Below are positions 1 through 8,417 of a stretch of 15,588 nucleotides of DNA, in pieces (the first letter of the stretch is position 1; each line of letters begins with the position of its first letter). This DNA is from Candidatus Methanomarinus sp. HR1 (lineage in GTDB: Archaea; Halobacteriota; Methanosarcinia; Methanosarcinales; Methanocomedenaceae): positions 1-15,588 of the forward strand of contig MZXQ01000028.1 of the NCBI GenBank assembly GCA_002926195.1. The letters run 5' to 3'. Position numbers and translations under genes: made by a program. The notes under the pieces are model-generated. The model was given only the letters and a program-made list of their open reading frames with translations, made no database searches and had not been told where the DNA came from.

Positions 1-43
1 CATGTTCACTCACAAAGGAAACTGAAGTGATCTAACTATATTG

Positions 44-120
44 CGGATTTTCTTGTAGTACATAATGTATAACTTGATGTACTCTAGAAAATCCGAGCGT
101 TAGCGAGGATTTTCTTGAGT
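44..120. repeat. Hairpin repeat, copy 1, with an extra competing arm
   Basis: Arms at 81-94 and 107-120 are complementary over 14 bp with one mismatch around the 12-base centre GAGCGTTAGCGA. The 26-base core (88-113) is identical to the core at 13223-13248. A further arm lies at 44-63: 44-53 pairs perfectly with 86-95 (10 bp) and 57-63 with 77-83 (7 bp), leaving a 13-base loop. The two stems share 81-94, so they exclude each other. The element overlaps the last codons and stop of the nucleotidyltransferase gene. It could act at the mRNA 3' end, but no clear U-tract follows, so a terminator role is not shown. Confidence 0.75.
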
Positions 121-1254
121 TTCACTTATATCACTATCTTTTTCAATGACCACTTCAGGCCATAGTTTCACATTCGAATGAATAGTAACATTGTCCCTTA
201 ATACCACTCGTGGTCCTATGACAGTACCTGTCTCCAGAACACATTTGCATCCTATCTTTGTAGAATTATCGATAATAGCTCCTGAAATACTGGTCTGCGT
301 GTTGATCTCAACATCATTGAAGATGATAGCTGATAATATCCTGGCTCCATCTTTTATTACACAATTAGAACCAATAGAAGTATAAGGACCTATCAGTACC
401 TGATTGCCTATGGTGGTATTTTCCCCGATCATAATAGGTCCGACCAGAGCTGAATCGGATCCGATCGACACTCCATTTCCTATATTGACAGGCCCGAGAA
501 CCCGTGCACCCTGGCTATTAAAGTGACCGTTGATCACAGTGCCAGGGAGTTTTTCGAGTTTCCATTTACATGCCTGCCTGTATGCAGACGAATTACCTAT
601 GTCAGTCCAGTGACCTCTTACCAGATATCCGTTGATCTTCTCGTTATTATGCATCATTTTAGGAAACAGGTCTTTAGCAAAATCATAATTATTATCAACT
701 GGTATCAGATCAAGAATACCTGGTTCACATACATATATTCCTGTACTTGCAAGATTGCTGAATATCTCACCAGAACCTGGTTTTTCAAGGAATCTATGTA
801 TCCTGTTAAATACATCCATATCAGCTATACCATAATCTTTCGGATCTTCGATAGGCAACAGTCCGATAGTAACTCTTGCATCATTGTGTTCATGGAAACG
901 ATATAATTCTCTTAAATTAAGGTCCATTACATGGTCTCCGCCAATAACAATGAAAGGCTCATTTTTTAATAGATGCTCTGCGTTCTTAATACTGCCTGCA
1001 GTTCCATGTTTGATCTTATCTCTGACATATTCTATATGAACACCGAATAGCCGTCCGTCTCCAAGTGCATCCTGGATCTCGTTTCCTTTATAACCAATGG
1101 TTAGTACGATCTCATTAAATCCTTCTACTGCCAGGTGTTCTACTAAATGTACCACAGAGGGTGTATTTAGAATCGGAATAATGGGTTTTGGACGGTCGAA
1201 TGTTAAAGGGCGTAAACGTGTCCCCTCTCCTCCACACATAATACAGGCTTTCAT
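100..1254 (-). CDS. NDP-sugar pyrophosphorylase (sugar-1-phosphate nucleotidyltransferase with left-handed beta-helix)
   Basis: This 384-residue cytoplasmic enzyme should join a sugar 1-phosphate to an NTP, giving an activated sugar and pyrophosphate. The nucleotidyltransferase signature GGEGTRLRPLT is at residues 8-18, followed by RPKP at 21-24. Other family motifs are a GGD metal-binding Asp107, EKPG at 157-160 and GHWTDIG at 214-220. Residues about 250-375 are hexapeptide repeats (I-G-x-x-x-x pattern) forming a left-handed beta-helix, as in GlmU and GDP-mannose pyrophosphorylases. Sugar and base specificity cannot be read from sequence; mannose-1-phosphate guanylyltransferase or glucose-1-phosphate thymidylyl/uridylyltransferase are the main options. 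The ATG follows rtcB by 20 bases with a purine-rich GAGGAAGTGA upstream. The last residues (TQENPR) and the stop are encoded inside the hairpin repeat, so the original C-terminus may have differed. Confidence 0.9.
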   Translation of the reverse strand: MKACIMCGGEGTRLRPLTFDRPKPIIPILNTPSVVHLVEHLAVEGFNEIVLTIGYKGNEIQDALGDGRLFGVHIEYVRDKIKHGTAGSIKNAEHLLKNEPFIVIGGDHVMDLNLRELYRFHEHNDARVTIGLLPIEDPKDYGIADMDVFNRIHRFLEKPGSGEIFSNLASTGIYVCEPGILDLIPVDNNYDFAKDLFPKMMHNNEKINGYLVRGHWTDIGNSSAYRQACKWKLEKLPGTVINGHFNSQGARVLGPVNIGNGVSIGSDSALVGPIMIGENTTIGNQVLIGPYTSIGSNCVIKDGARILSAIIFNDVEINTQTSISGAIIDNSTKIGCKCVLETGTVIGPRVVLRDNVTIHSNVKLWPEVVIEKDSDISETQENPR

Positions 1255-1274
1255 TGTTTCACTTCCTCTTATCC

Positions 1275-2729
1275 TTACCCTTTAGCAACTCCAATAGGTT
1301 TGACCCTCACTACTTTTCTGGCAATATCAAGATCATGCACCACATTCACCACTTCACTGCTTGATTTATAAACATCAGGTGCTTCTTCGGCCAGCATTGA
1401 TGACTGTGTAGCCTTTACAAATATACCTTTTTCCAACAGCTCTCTCTCCAGTACCTTGCCATTGAACCTGCGTTTTGCTTCGCCTCTCCCCATAACCCTG
1501 CCAGCTCCGTGACAGGCTGAGCCAAAGCTCAATTCCATAGCTTTTTTACCACCATGCAGGATATAGGATGGTGTACCCATACTCCCCGGGATCAGGACAG
1601 GTTGTCCTACTGACCTATATGCTACAGGTACATCAGGATGACCTGCAGGGAATGCTCGTGTGGCTCCTTTTCTATGTACATATACCTGCTGTTTTACACC
1701 ATCGATCTCATGTTCCTCCAGTTTTGCCACATTGTGTGCTACATCATAGACCAGGTCCATACCAAGGGCTTCACTATCCATCTTAAATATCCGCTCAAAA
1801 GTTTCCCTGACCCAGTGGGTAATAACCTGCCGGTTTGCCCATGCATAGTTTGCTCCGGCTCCCATAGCTTTAAAATAATCCTGGCCTTCACGGCTGTCAG
1901 TAGGAGCACATGCAAGCTGCTTATCAGGAAGATCGATACCATATTTCTTAACAGCACGCTCCATAGTACGCAGGTAATCAGTACATATCTGGTGGCCGGC
2001 ACCGCGGGAGCCGCAGTGGATCATAATAGTAACTGTTCCTTCCCTGATACCGAATGCTTTAGCAATATCAGGATCATATATCCTGTCAACCTCCTGTACT
2101 TCAAGGAAATGGTTGCCGCTGCCAAGAGTACCGAACTGGGGTTTACCGCGTTTATATGCTTTATCGCTGACTTTAGAATAATCTGCCGTATCAATGAATC
2201 CGCCATCCTCGCAGTGTTCAATATCAGACTCCACGCCATAGCCTTTTTCTACTGCCCAACTGGCTCCTCTACTGAAAGCTTCATCAAGTTCTCTATCCGA
2301 TACCCTCAACTTGCTCTTAGAACCCACACCAGAAGGGATGGCATTAAATAATGCATTTACCAGTTCCTTAATTCTGGGTCTGACGTCCTGTACATTTAAG
2401 TCAGTTCTAATAACACGAACACCGCAATTAATGTCAAATCCTACACCTCCGGGTGAGATTACTCCATCCTGTGCATCAAAGGCAGCCACTCCCCCGATAG
2501 GAAACCCATAACCAAAATGAGCATCCGGCATTGCCATGGAATATTTTTTTATACCCGGGAGTGTAGCTACATTAGCTGTTTGTTTGAGTGTTCCTATCTC
2601 AAGGTCATTCATAAGTTTTTGAGATACGAATATTCTACCCGGAACCCTCATTTTATCCTGGAAATCCATTGGTACATCATAGATATTTTCTGTTACTTTT
2701 TTAACAATGTCTGCGGTTTGTTGAGTCAT
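1275..2729 (-). CDS. rtcB: tRNA-splicing RNA ligase RtcB
   Basis: RtcB joins RNA 2',3'-cyclic phosphate (or 3'-phosphate) ends to 5'-hydroxyl ends using Mn2+ and GTP; in archaea it seals tRNA exons after intron removal. The 484-residue length is normal. The metal ligands are visible as Asp99 and Cys102 in GFDINCGVR, His207 in GSGNHF, His238 in IHCGSRGAGH and His332 in VAHN. The guanylylated His is His407 in SACHGAG. These match the Pyrococcus enzyme with a 3-4 residue shift. There is no intein in the ORF. It starts 20 bases after argJ and ends 20 bases before the nucleotidyltransferase gene, so co-transcription is likely. A functional link to its arginine and sugar neighbours is not evident. 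Confidence 0.97.
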   Translation of the reverse strand: MTQQTADIVKKVTENIYDVPMDFQDKMRVPGRIFVSQKLMNDLEIGTLKQTANVATLPGIKKYSMAMPDAHFGYGFPIGGVAAFDAQDGVISPGGVGFDINCGVRVIRTDLNVQDVRPRIKELVNALFNAIPSGVGSKSKLRVSDRELDEAFSRGASWAVEKGYGVESDIEHCEDGGFIDTADYSKVSDKAYKRGKPQFGTLGSGNHFLEVQEVDRIYDPDIAKAFGIREGTVTIMIHCGSRGAGHQICTDYLRTMERAVKKYGIDLPDKQLACAPTDSREGQDYFKAMGAGANYAWANRQVITHWVRETFERIFKMDSEALGMDLVYDVAHNVAKLEEHEIDGVKQQVYVHRKGATRAFPAGHPDVPVAYRSVGQPVLIPGSMGTPSYILHGGKKAMELSFGSACHGAGRVMGRGEAKRRFNGKVLERELLEKGIFVKATQSSMLAEEAPDVYKSSSEVVNVVHDLDIARKVVRVKPIGVAKG

Positions 2730-2749
2730 AATAACAATTCCATATTTTT

Positions 2750-3919
2750 CTAAGTAGTATATTCAGCATTAATACGCACATAATCATAGGTCAGGTCGCA
2801 TCCCCAGGCCGTTGCACTCCCGCTTCCGAGATCGAGATCTACGATAATGAAGATCTCTTCAGATCCCATTATTTCTTTGAGATCCGCGTCAAGTGTTTCC
2901 ATTATCTGACCATTTTCCACCAGTTTGACCTGCGATGACTTATCAGCAAATGCCAGACTAATGCGCTCTTGGTCCACTTGCGCACCTGAATATCCTACTG
3001 CTGCTACTACTCTGCCCCAGTTGGGATCTTTACCGAAAACTGCTGATTTGACCAGAGGTGATCTGACAATTGTTCTTGCAGCTAATGCAGCATCGTGATC
3101 ATTTAAACCTCCGTTAACCCTTGCTTCAATAAGATGGGTTGCCCCTTCGCCATCTTTTGCTATTAACCTGGCCAGTGTGATGCATACATGCTCAAGCCCC
3201 TGTTTGAACTCATCAAGATCAGTTGGACCTGATCTACCTGTGGCAGTTATCAGGACCATATCATTAGTACTGTTATCTCCGTCTACTACTACCATATTAA
3301 AGCTCTTATCAACAGCTTTTTGCAGACAGTCTTTGAGTGTTCCGGCATCAAGTTTTGCATCAGTATAAAGAAAGGAAAGCATAGTACACATATCAGGTGC
3401 GATCATACCACTGCCTTTGGCTATACCGGCAATATGGGTACCATCTGATAGTTCCACTGCAGCTTCTTTGGGAAATGTATCAGTGGTCATAATAGCTTTT
3501 GCAGCAGCAGTACTGCCTTTATGATCTTCATTCGATTTCCTGATCAATTCATCGAATTGTGACCTGATAAGATCCATATCAAGTCTTTTACCTATGACAC
3601 CAGTGGATGCCACCCCTACCGAGTTCACTTCAATTCCAAGCTTTGCAGCAGTTAACTTTGCCATTTCTTTTGCATCTTTCAGTCCAGGAGTGCCGGTAAA
3701 TGAGTTGGCACAGCCGCTATTAGCTATTACTGCTGCCAGTTTTCCGTCTTCGAGGTGCTGCTGTGTGATAACAAGAGATGGGGCAATTATTTTATTGCGG
3801 GTGAATACTCCGGCTGCACTACCCTCGGCCCGGATTACTGCAAGACCGTTCTTACCTTGCTTGATCCCACTGACCTTAACACCTGCTACAGCACTTATAC
3901 CACCATTAATATCCTTCAT
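2750..3919 (-). CDS. argJ: Arginine biosynthesis protein ArgJ (ornithine acetyltransferase / N-acetylglutamate synthase)
   Basis: ArgJ moves the acetyl group from N-acetylornithine to glutamate, recycling it in the acetylated arginine pathway; some members also use acetyl-CoA. The 389-residue protein is full length. Motifs include NSGCAN (67-72), STGVIG (105-110) and KGSGMIAPDMCTML (168-181). Thr179 is the expected autocleavage nucleophile that splits the precursor into alpha and beta chains. The residue before it is Cys178, where many homologues have Ala. The C-terminal GSATAWGCDLTYDYVRINAEY stretch is typical of the family. Its ATG directly abuts the TAG of the CBS gene (TAGATG), suggesting translational coupling. 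Whether it is mono- or bifunctional cannot be decided here. Confidence 0.97.
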   Translation of the reverse strand: MKDINGGISAVAGVKVSGIKQGKNGLAVIRAEGSAAGVFTRNKIIAPSLVITQQHLEDGKLAAVIANSGCANSFTGTPGLKDAKEMAKLTAAKLGIEVNSVGVASTGVIGKRLDMDLIRSQFDELIRKSNEDHKGSTAAAKAIMTTDTFPKEAAVELSDGTHIAGIAKGSGMIAPDMCTMLSFLYTDAKLDAGTLKDCLQKAVDKSFNMVVVDGDNSTNDMVLITATGRSGPTDLDEFKQGLEHVCITLARLIAKDGEGATHLIEARVNGGLNDHDAALAARTIVRSPLVKSAVFGKDPNWGRVVAAVGYSGAQVDQERISLAFADKSSQVKLVENGQIMETLDADLKEIMGSEEIFIIVDLDLGSGSATAWGCDLTYDYVRINAEYTT

Positions 3920-4414
3920 CTATTCTTCATCCATACTATTTCCATTATCAGATAAGGATAATCCGGCAATTACATTCTGGCGGGTAATGATACCTACAAG
4001 GTGTCCATCTTCCACTATGGGTATCCTGTTGACATTATGTTTGACCATCTTTGATGCCACAGCTTCAAGACTATTTTCCGGCGAGGCAGTTATTACAGGT
4101 TGGCTCATGATCTCACTTGCCTTTTTTATTCCTACATCATCCAGTGCATGTTTGGCTTCTTCCCAGTTGATCAGTTCCCTGATCGGTACTTCAATAACCT
4201 CAAACGGGCTGGGGAGCCATAGCATGGTATTCTTCTCAGGTACTTCCAATAATTTTAAAATATCTTTTCCTGTAATTATTCCAACTACCTTATCGTCATG
4301 GACTACAGGTATACCGCTGATCTTATTTTCTCTAAGTAATTGAGATACATGCTTAACCGGATCATCGGGACTGCAACATATCACATCTTTTGTCATTATT
4401 TCTTTGATCTTCAT
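3920..4414 (-). CDS. Two-CBS-domain protein between argC and argJ
   Basis: This 164-residue protein consists of two CBS modules, about residues 1-53 (IMTKDVICCSPDD ... GIITGKDIL) and 98-153 (IMSQPVITASPEN ... GIITRQNVI), separated by a linker with a WLPSPFEV segment. It ends in a short acidic tail. A CBS pair usually binds adenine nucleotides or similar ligands and acts as a sensor. No catalytic domain is attached. I start at the ATG at 4414: a perfect GGTGATC lies just upstream, whereas the in-frame GTG three codons earlier overlaps that site. It sits 12 bases after argC and its stop abuts argJ. That position makes a regulatory role toward arginine synthesis plausible, but this is inference from context. 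Confidence 0.93.
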   Translation of the reverse strand: MKIKEIMTKDVICCSPDDPVKHVSQLLRENKISGIPVVHDDKVVGIITGKDILKLLEVPEKNTMLWLPSPFEVIEVPIRELINWEEAKHALDDVGIKKASEIMSQPVITASPENSLEAVASKMVKHNVNRIPIVEDGHLVGIITRQNVIAGLSLSDNGNSMDEE

Positions 4415-4417
4415 TAT

Positions 4418-4424
4418 GATCACC
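4418..4424 (-). promoter_or_regulatory. Ribosome binding site of the CBS gene
   Basis: GGTGATC on the minus strand is an exact complement of the usual archaeal 16S rRNA 3' tail. It ends three bases before the ATG at 4414 (GGTGA to ATG spacing is five bases), which decides that start over the upstream GTG. Confidence 0.75.
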
Positions 4425-4426
4425 TT

Positions 4427-5437
4427 TTATGGGAAAAGAGCAGGGGTCATAAGTCCTGCTGTTTCGTTTAAACCGAATATCAAGTTCATATTTTGTATAG
4501 CCTGACCTGAAGCTCCTTTAACCAGATTGTCTATGGCAGATACTACAACCAGCCTTCTATTTGACGCATCCATCTCAAACCCTATGTCACAAAAGTTAGA
4601 ACCCCGAACAGCTCCAAGTGATGGTATTCCACTAAGAAGCCTGATAAAAGGCTTGTCTTTATAGAACGTCTGATATATCTTGGTTATTCGATCTATATCA
4701 ATATCCTCTTTAATAAATAGATGGGCAGTGGTTAAAATACCCCTCACCGATGGAATCACATGAGGTGTAAAGCTGATCTTGATACTGCTATCCAGCCGTC
4801 CGAGTTCACTGTGAAGTTCCGCCCCATGTCTATGTGTGGTCAGTTTGTATGCCTGGACATTCTGTGACATGTTGGGATAATGAGATACCCCGGTAGGTTG
4901 AGCACCTGCTCCTGATATGCCGCTTTTGGAGTCAAAGACTGAGAGCTCTATCATACCCTGTGATGCCAGCGGTGCAGCCGAAAGTATTGCTCCGGTAGGA
5001 TAGCACCCCGGGTTAGCAACCAGTGTTGAGTATGCTACTTCAGGGTGTAGTTCAGGTAATCCGTAAACCGCATTTTTGGGTGCTTTATGTGCCAGGTTGT
5101 ATACTTTCTCAAAAACATCTACAGGCAACCGGTAATCTGCACTCAGGTCTATCACCTTAACTTTATGGTCTAATAGCCGGGGTACTATATCCATAGCTGT
5201 TCCGTGAGGAACTGCAGTAAATACCACATCACATTGTCTGGCTACTTCCCCGGGATCGATGTTCTCAAATTTCAAATCAGTAAAACCTCTTAGATGTGGG
5301 TGGGTATTGCTTATGGGTTCGCCGTCTTTCCGGCGAGAGGTTATACATATAATGTCTGCTTGAGGATGGATTAATAGTAAGCGCATTAGCTCACCGCCAG
5401 TATATCCGGATCCTCCTATAATCCCTATTCGTATCAT
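4427..5437 (-). CDS. argC: N-acetyl-gamma-glutamyl-phosphate reductase ArgC
   Basis: ArgC reduces N-acetylglutamyl 5-phosphate to the semialdehyde with NADPH, the third step of acetylated arginine synthesis. The NADP-binding loop GIIGGSGYTGGEL is at residues 5-17. The catalytic Cys145 lies in ANPGCYPTGA and the active-site His in HRHGAEL (202-208). The protein ends normally with AIDNLVKGASGQAIQNMN. I use the ATG at 5437, giving 336 residues with the Rossmann strand beginning at residue 2, as usual for the family. An upstream in-frame TTG at 5500 would add 21 residues of no family character and overlap the preceding gene. No strong ribosome binding site is visible before the ATG. It leads the argC - CBS - argJ group; the kinase argB and other pathway genes are not in the window. 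Confidence 0.97.
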   Translation of the reverse strand: MIRIGIIGGSGYTGGELMRLLLIHPQADIICITSRRKDGEPISNTHPHLRGFTDLKFENIDPGEVARQCDVVFTAVPHGTAMDIVPRLLDHKVKVIDLSADYRLPVDVFEKVYNLAHKAPKNAVYGLPELHPEVAYSTLVANPGCYPTGAILSAAPLASQGMIELSVFDSKSGISGAGAQPTGVSHYPNMSQNVQAYKLTTHRHGAELHSELGRLDSSIKISFTPHVIPSVRGILTTAHLFIKEDIDIDRITKIYQTFYKDKPFIRLLSGIPSLGAVRGSNFCDIGFEMDASNRRLVVVSAIDNLVKGASGQAIQNMNLIFGLNETAGLMTPALFP

Positions 5438-5480
5438 GATATCATTGCACTTACTACTTTTTGGGATAAATAGTATTTGC

Positions 5481-6305
5481 TCAATTACTTCTTCTCCCAA
5501 ATATCCTTCTTAAAAATATCATTATCCTATACCTGATAGGCAGTGATTTTGAAATAATTTTTTTTGTAGATAAAGCATCTAAAAAAAACCGGAACTTACT
5601 TTTAGTCTTGATCAGGTCTATAAAGGTCTCATTATCCATAAAAAACGCAATAGGTTTTTTACCAAATTGCTCTTTTACGGCTGTTGTAATGTGTTTATAC
5701 TCTCGTTTCCAGTTAGTGATAGAGTGAAATCTGGGTTTGAGTGTGTCAATTGTAGTAATCAGGTTAATGCTACCACCTTCGATCCCGATTATCCAGTTAG
5801 TCCATATTTCTTCCTTTCCGAATATGGTCAGCATGATCAGTGTATTATCAGGCGCAGCACGAAATATTTTTTTAACTGTATTGTACTCAAGTTTTACCAG
5901 CCAGTGCAATCCGGGAGGATATCTGAGTATACCCTGTCCCATTTCATTTACAATAGCATCCTTTAATGTGAATAATTGCTTGAGATAATTATCCTCAAAG
6001 TCAATAATGCGCGAAAATTCTGAAAATATGTTGCGAATAGCCGGATACGATATTGCATAGACCACATCTACATCCATCCGGTGATAAATTGTCTTGATAA
6101 GATCAGGCATGCTTTGATCTTTGGTAAACAGGTCCATCAGGTTTGGCCGGCTTCTCCCCAGGGAATCAATGATCTTTATAGGTATATTGTCTTTATGTAT
6201 CACGGCAATAGTTGTTTTAGGTGTACCCCGGTGAAACAAAGCCTGATAGAAGTTATGCCATTGTTCTACACTCCAATCCATTATCTTCGGATTCTCACTG
6301 ATCAT
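5481..6305 (-). CDS. Unknown 274-residue protein
   Basis: I do not recognise this family. The protein has no signal peptide or clear transmembrane helix and looks mixed alpha/beta and cytoplasmic. It is rich in aromatic residues, with WSVEQWHNFY near the start, and ends in a very basic, amphipathic tail (IFLRRIFGRRSN) that could contact a membrane, nucleic acid or a partner. The ATG at 6305 is chosen over an in-frame TTG two codons earlier. It lies two bases after the TGA of the glycosidase gene, with GAGGCGG inside the end of that gene as a possible ribosome binding site. The near-overlap suggests coupled translation with the glycosidase. It precedes argC by 43 bases, so it may belong to either neighbour. 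Confidence 0.8.
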   Translation of the reverse strand: MISENPKIMDWSVEQWHNFYQALFHRGTPKTTIAVIHKDNIPIKIIDSLGRSRPNLMDLFTKDQSMPDLIKTIYHRMDVDVVYAISYPAIRNIFSEFSRIIDFEDNYLKQLFTLKDAIVNEMGQGILRYPPGLHWLVKLEYNTVKKIFRAAPDNTLIMLTIFGKEEIWTNWIIGIEGGSINLITTIDTLKPRFHSITNWKREYKHITTAVKEQFGKKPIAFFMDNETFIDLIKTKSKFRFFLDALSTKKIISKSLPIRYRIMIFLRRIFGRRSN

Positions 6306-6307
6306 TG

Positions 6308-8407
6308 TCAAACCGCCTCAAGGATTCTTACACTATATGGCTTAAGCCTTATCCTGGGACCTACCACTCTATCAATAACTGCATCAGTATATACTAAATC
6401 AAGATCCACTTCTTTTTTACTATTACCTATATTGGCAAGAAACATAACCTGTCTGTCATTTGAAGTATGTACTGTTACTTCTATCTGCGGGTCCGGACAA
6501 TCGATCAGTCTGGTAAGCCCGGCTGCAGATGCAATGCTGTCTATTACCCTGGTAAGACCTGCCTGATTATGTTCGCTTATATGTGGAAACAGGAATCCGA
6601 TCTGGATTATACTACCTCTTCCTACGGATGTCTGGTAAATGATCACACCCTCATCAACTGCCAGTACAGGCTCACCGTTAAAAAAATGAACATTACCAGG
6701 TGTCATATCATTAATAGTGAGTTTGTGGATTTTACCGCTGGCAGGTAGCATATATTTGGCAATAATGTTGCATTCTTCCATATTTTCATCCAGATGCGGT
6801 ACTGAGGGCCCGATTACAAGACAGCCACCGTGCATGGCATAATCGAGAAGTTTTTTTTGAACACTCCCGGTCATAAAATCAAAAGTGGGTACAGTTACCA
6901 TCCTGTATGATAAAAGCTTATCAAGCGGCATTTGTGTATCTCCGAGTGTTACTGCATATTTTGCCATTCCAAATCCATGGTAGAGTGCATCCCATTGCAG
7001 GGAATATTCAAGTTGTATAATATTATCAAATCCAAGCTCTTGTTCATTAACATATTGCTCAGGTGTAATATTGCCGATCAGCGGGATAGGAGTAAGTAAG
7101 GATGAGGCAAGTTCAAGACGGGCATAGTCACGGTTAATAAGCAGGATACCTTCACTCTTTTTGGTAAGGTTTGCATAATCGATCCTCTTGATTAATTTAT
7201 TCAGCATAGTATAGAACTTAAAATGGTTTTTTCTAACACCTCCGAAACGGTCAATTGGACTGCCCACCCATCGTTCCCGTTCTACCAGCATGTAGAAATT
7301 AATACCGGCAATACCGTGCATAAGTGCACACAGGGTAGTGAACTGCGCATCTTCGAGCATGATAGGTTTTACCGGAAGTGGAAGTGCAATAAAACCGGAT
7401 GCAAATTCAGGTATAAATACTGCGCTGCTGGTACCACTTAAGTATTCTACACATTTTTTTACCTTATGATATTCCTCTTTATAATAGTAAAGGTCAAAAC
7501 CTACCACATCAACAATCTCTTCCATTTTTACCAGGTTATATGGCGGCTTCATGGAAACTCCTGGTAAATTATGGTATAACAGTGTATTAACTTCTCGTTC
7601 TCGCAGCATATCAGCAATGCGTTTAATACCGTACTGGAGGTAATACTCCTTATATTCGATCCAGTCCAGGTAATATGGCAGATCGTCAACCTGTTTGGCT
7701 AAAAAATCCCGTGGAGGCGGAATACTGTCAAATGATTCGTAATTTGATTTATAAGTACGGTTCAGATAATCAATTCCAGTGTATTTCTCACATAAGAATT
7801 CCCGGTACAGTTCAAGTGCACTCGTTGAATAATCATGGTCATAGGGCTGCGTACGCAAAAAGAAACACATCTCGTTATCTGCCTGCACTCCAGTGATGCA
7901 GCCATTGGGATGTAGATGTCTTACTATGATCGGACACACACGATCAAAAAAGATGGCTACTTCATCATAGAATTTTTCAGATGCATAACCCGGAACAGGG
8001 AACATGCGAGGCGGTGATGGAAACACCACAGGTGTACCTTCGGCTGTTACTGATTGTATCTCAGGGTCCAGTACAATACGTTTGGGAAATCCAAAATAGG
8101 TAATTTCCGAATTAACATGTGGGCCCGGACGCAAGAGGACGTTTAAATCTTTTTCTTCACATAAAAATAGAAAAGCTTCAAGGTCATGAGAAGGATTACT
8201 TTCTCCAAAATCGAACTGACCTCGTGCAAGTTCATGTACACTCCATGGAACATAGGTACATATGGTCTCAAATCCCATCTCTTTTACTTTATCCAGTATC
8301 TGCGACCAGAGTGCCCTATCAAGCCGCCAGTAATGAACACTACCTCCTACCAGCAGTACCTGAATGCCGTTCAGATGGAATTTCCCATCATTAATTTGCA
8401 GAGCCAT
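6308..8407 (-). CDS. GH35/GH42-like glycoside hydrolase (beta-galactosidase family)
   Basis: This 699-residue protein begins with a (beta/alpha)8 glycosidase domain. Diagnostic features are GGSVHYWR (21-28), a segment of the form ICTYVPWSVHE (49-59), RPGPH (93-97) and the acid/base candidate Glu179 in QADNEM. Glu334 in FIPEFASG is the likely nucleophile. Residues about 480-620 resemble the Rossmann-like trimerisation domain of GH42 enzymes, followed by a short beta-rich C-terminus. Substrate is probably a beta-galactoside or related glycan, but specificity is uncertain. There is no signal peptide, so it is likely cytoplasmic. I start at the ATG at 8407, which lies 10 bases after the glycosyltransferase stop; an in-frame GTG at 8443 would overlap that gene. 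Such an enzyme is unusual in a methane-cycling archaeon and may have been acquired or serve surface-glycan recycling. Confidence 0.85.
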   Translation of the reverse strand: MALQINDGKFHLNGIQVLLVGGSVHYWRLDRALWSQILDKVKEMGFETICTYVPWSVHELARGQFDFGESNPSHDLEAFLFLCEEKDLNVLLRPGPHVNSEITYFGFPKRIVLDPEIQSVTAEGTPVVFPSPPRMFPVPGYASEKFYDEVAIFFDRVCPIIVRHLHPNGCITGVQADNEMCFFLRTQPYDHDYSTSALELYREFLCEKYTGIDYLNRTYKSNYESFDSIPPPRDFLAKQVDDLPYYLDWIEYKEYYLQYGIKRIADMLREREVNTLLYHNLPGVSMKPPYNLVKMEEIVDVVGFDLYYYKEEYHKVKKCVEYLSGTSSAVFIPEFASGFIALPLPVKPIMLEDAQFTTLCALMHGIAGINFYMLVERERWVGSPIDRFGGVRKNHFKFYTMLNKLIKRIDYANLTKKSEGILLINRDYARLELASSLLTPIPLIGNITPEQYVNEQELGFDNIIQLEYSLQWDALYHGFGMAKYAVTLGDTQMPLDKLLSYRMVTVPTFDFMTGSVQKKLLDYAMHGGCLVIGPSVPHLDENMEECNIIAKYMLPASGKIHKLTINDMTPGNVHFFNGEPVLAVDEGVIIYQTSVGRGSIIQIGFLFPHISEHNQAGLTRVIDSIASAAGLTRLIDCPDPQIEVTVHTSNDRQVMFLANIGNSKKEVDLDLVYTDAVIDRVVGPRIRLKPYSVRILEAV

Positions 8408-8417
8408 ATTTATATCT

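Noticed and set aside
81..120. CRISPR repeat or tRNA-like element for the hairpin copies
   Set aside because: Only three copies, two of them in one spacer, with no regular spacers and no cloverleaf.
1638..2351. Long plus-strand open frames opposite rtcB and argJ (1638-2351, 3594-4343)
   Set aside because: They lie antisense to strongly conserved enzymes, have no recognisable domains and reflect the codon usage of the minus-strand genes.
5438..5500. Upstream TTG start for argC
   Set aside because: It overlaps the preceding gene; ArgC proteins normally begin right at the Rossmann strand, as from the ATG at 5437.
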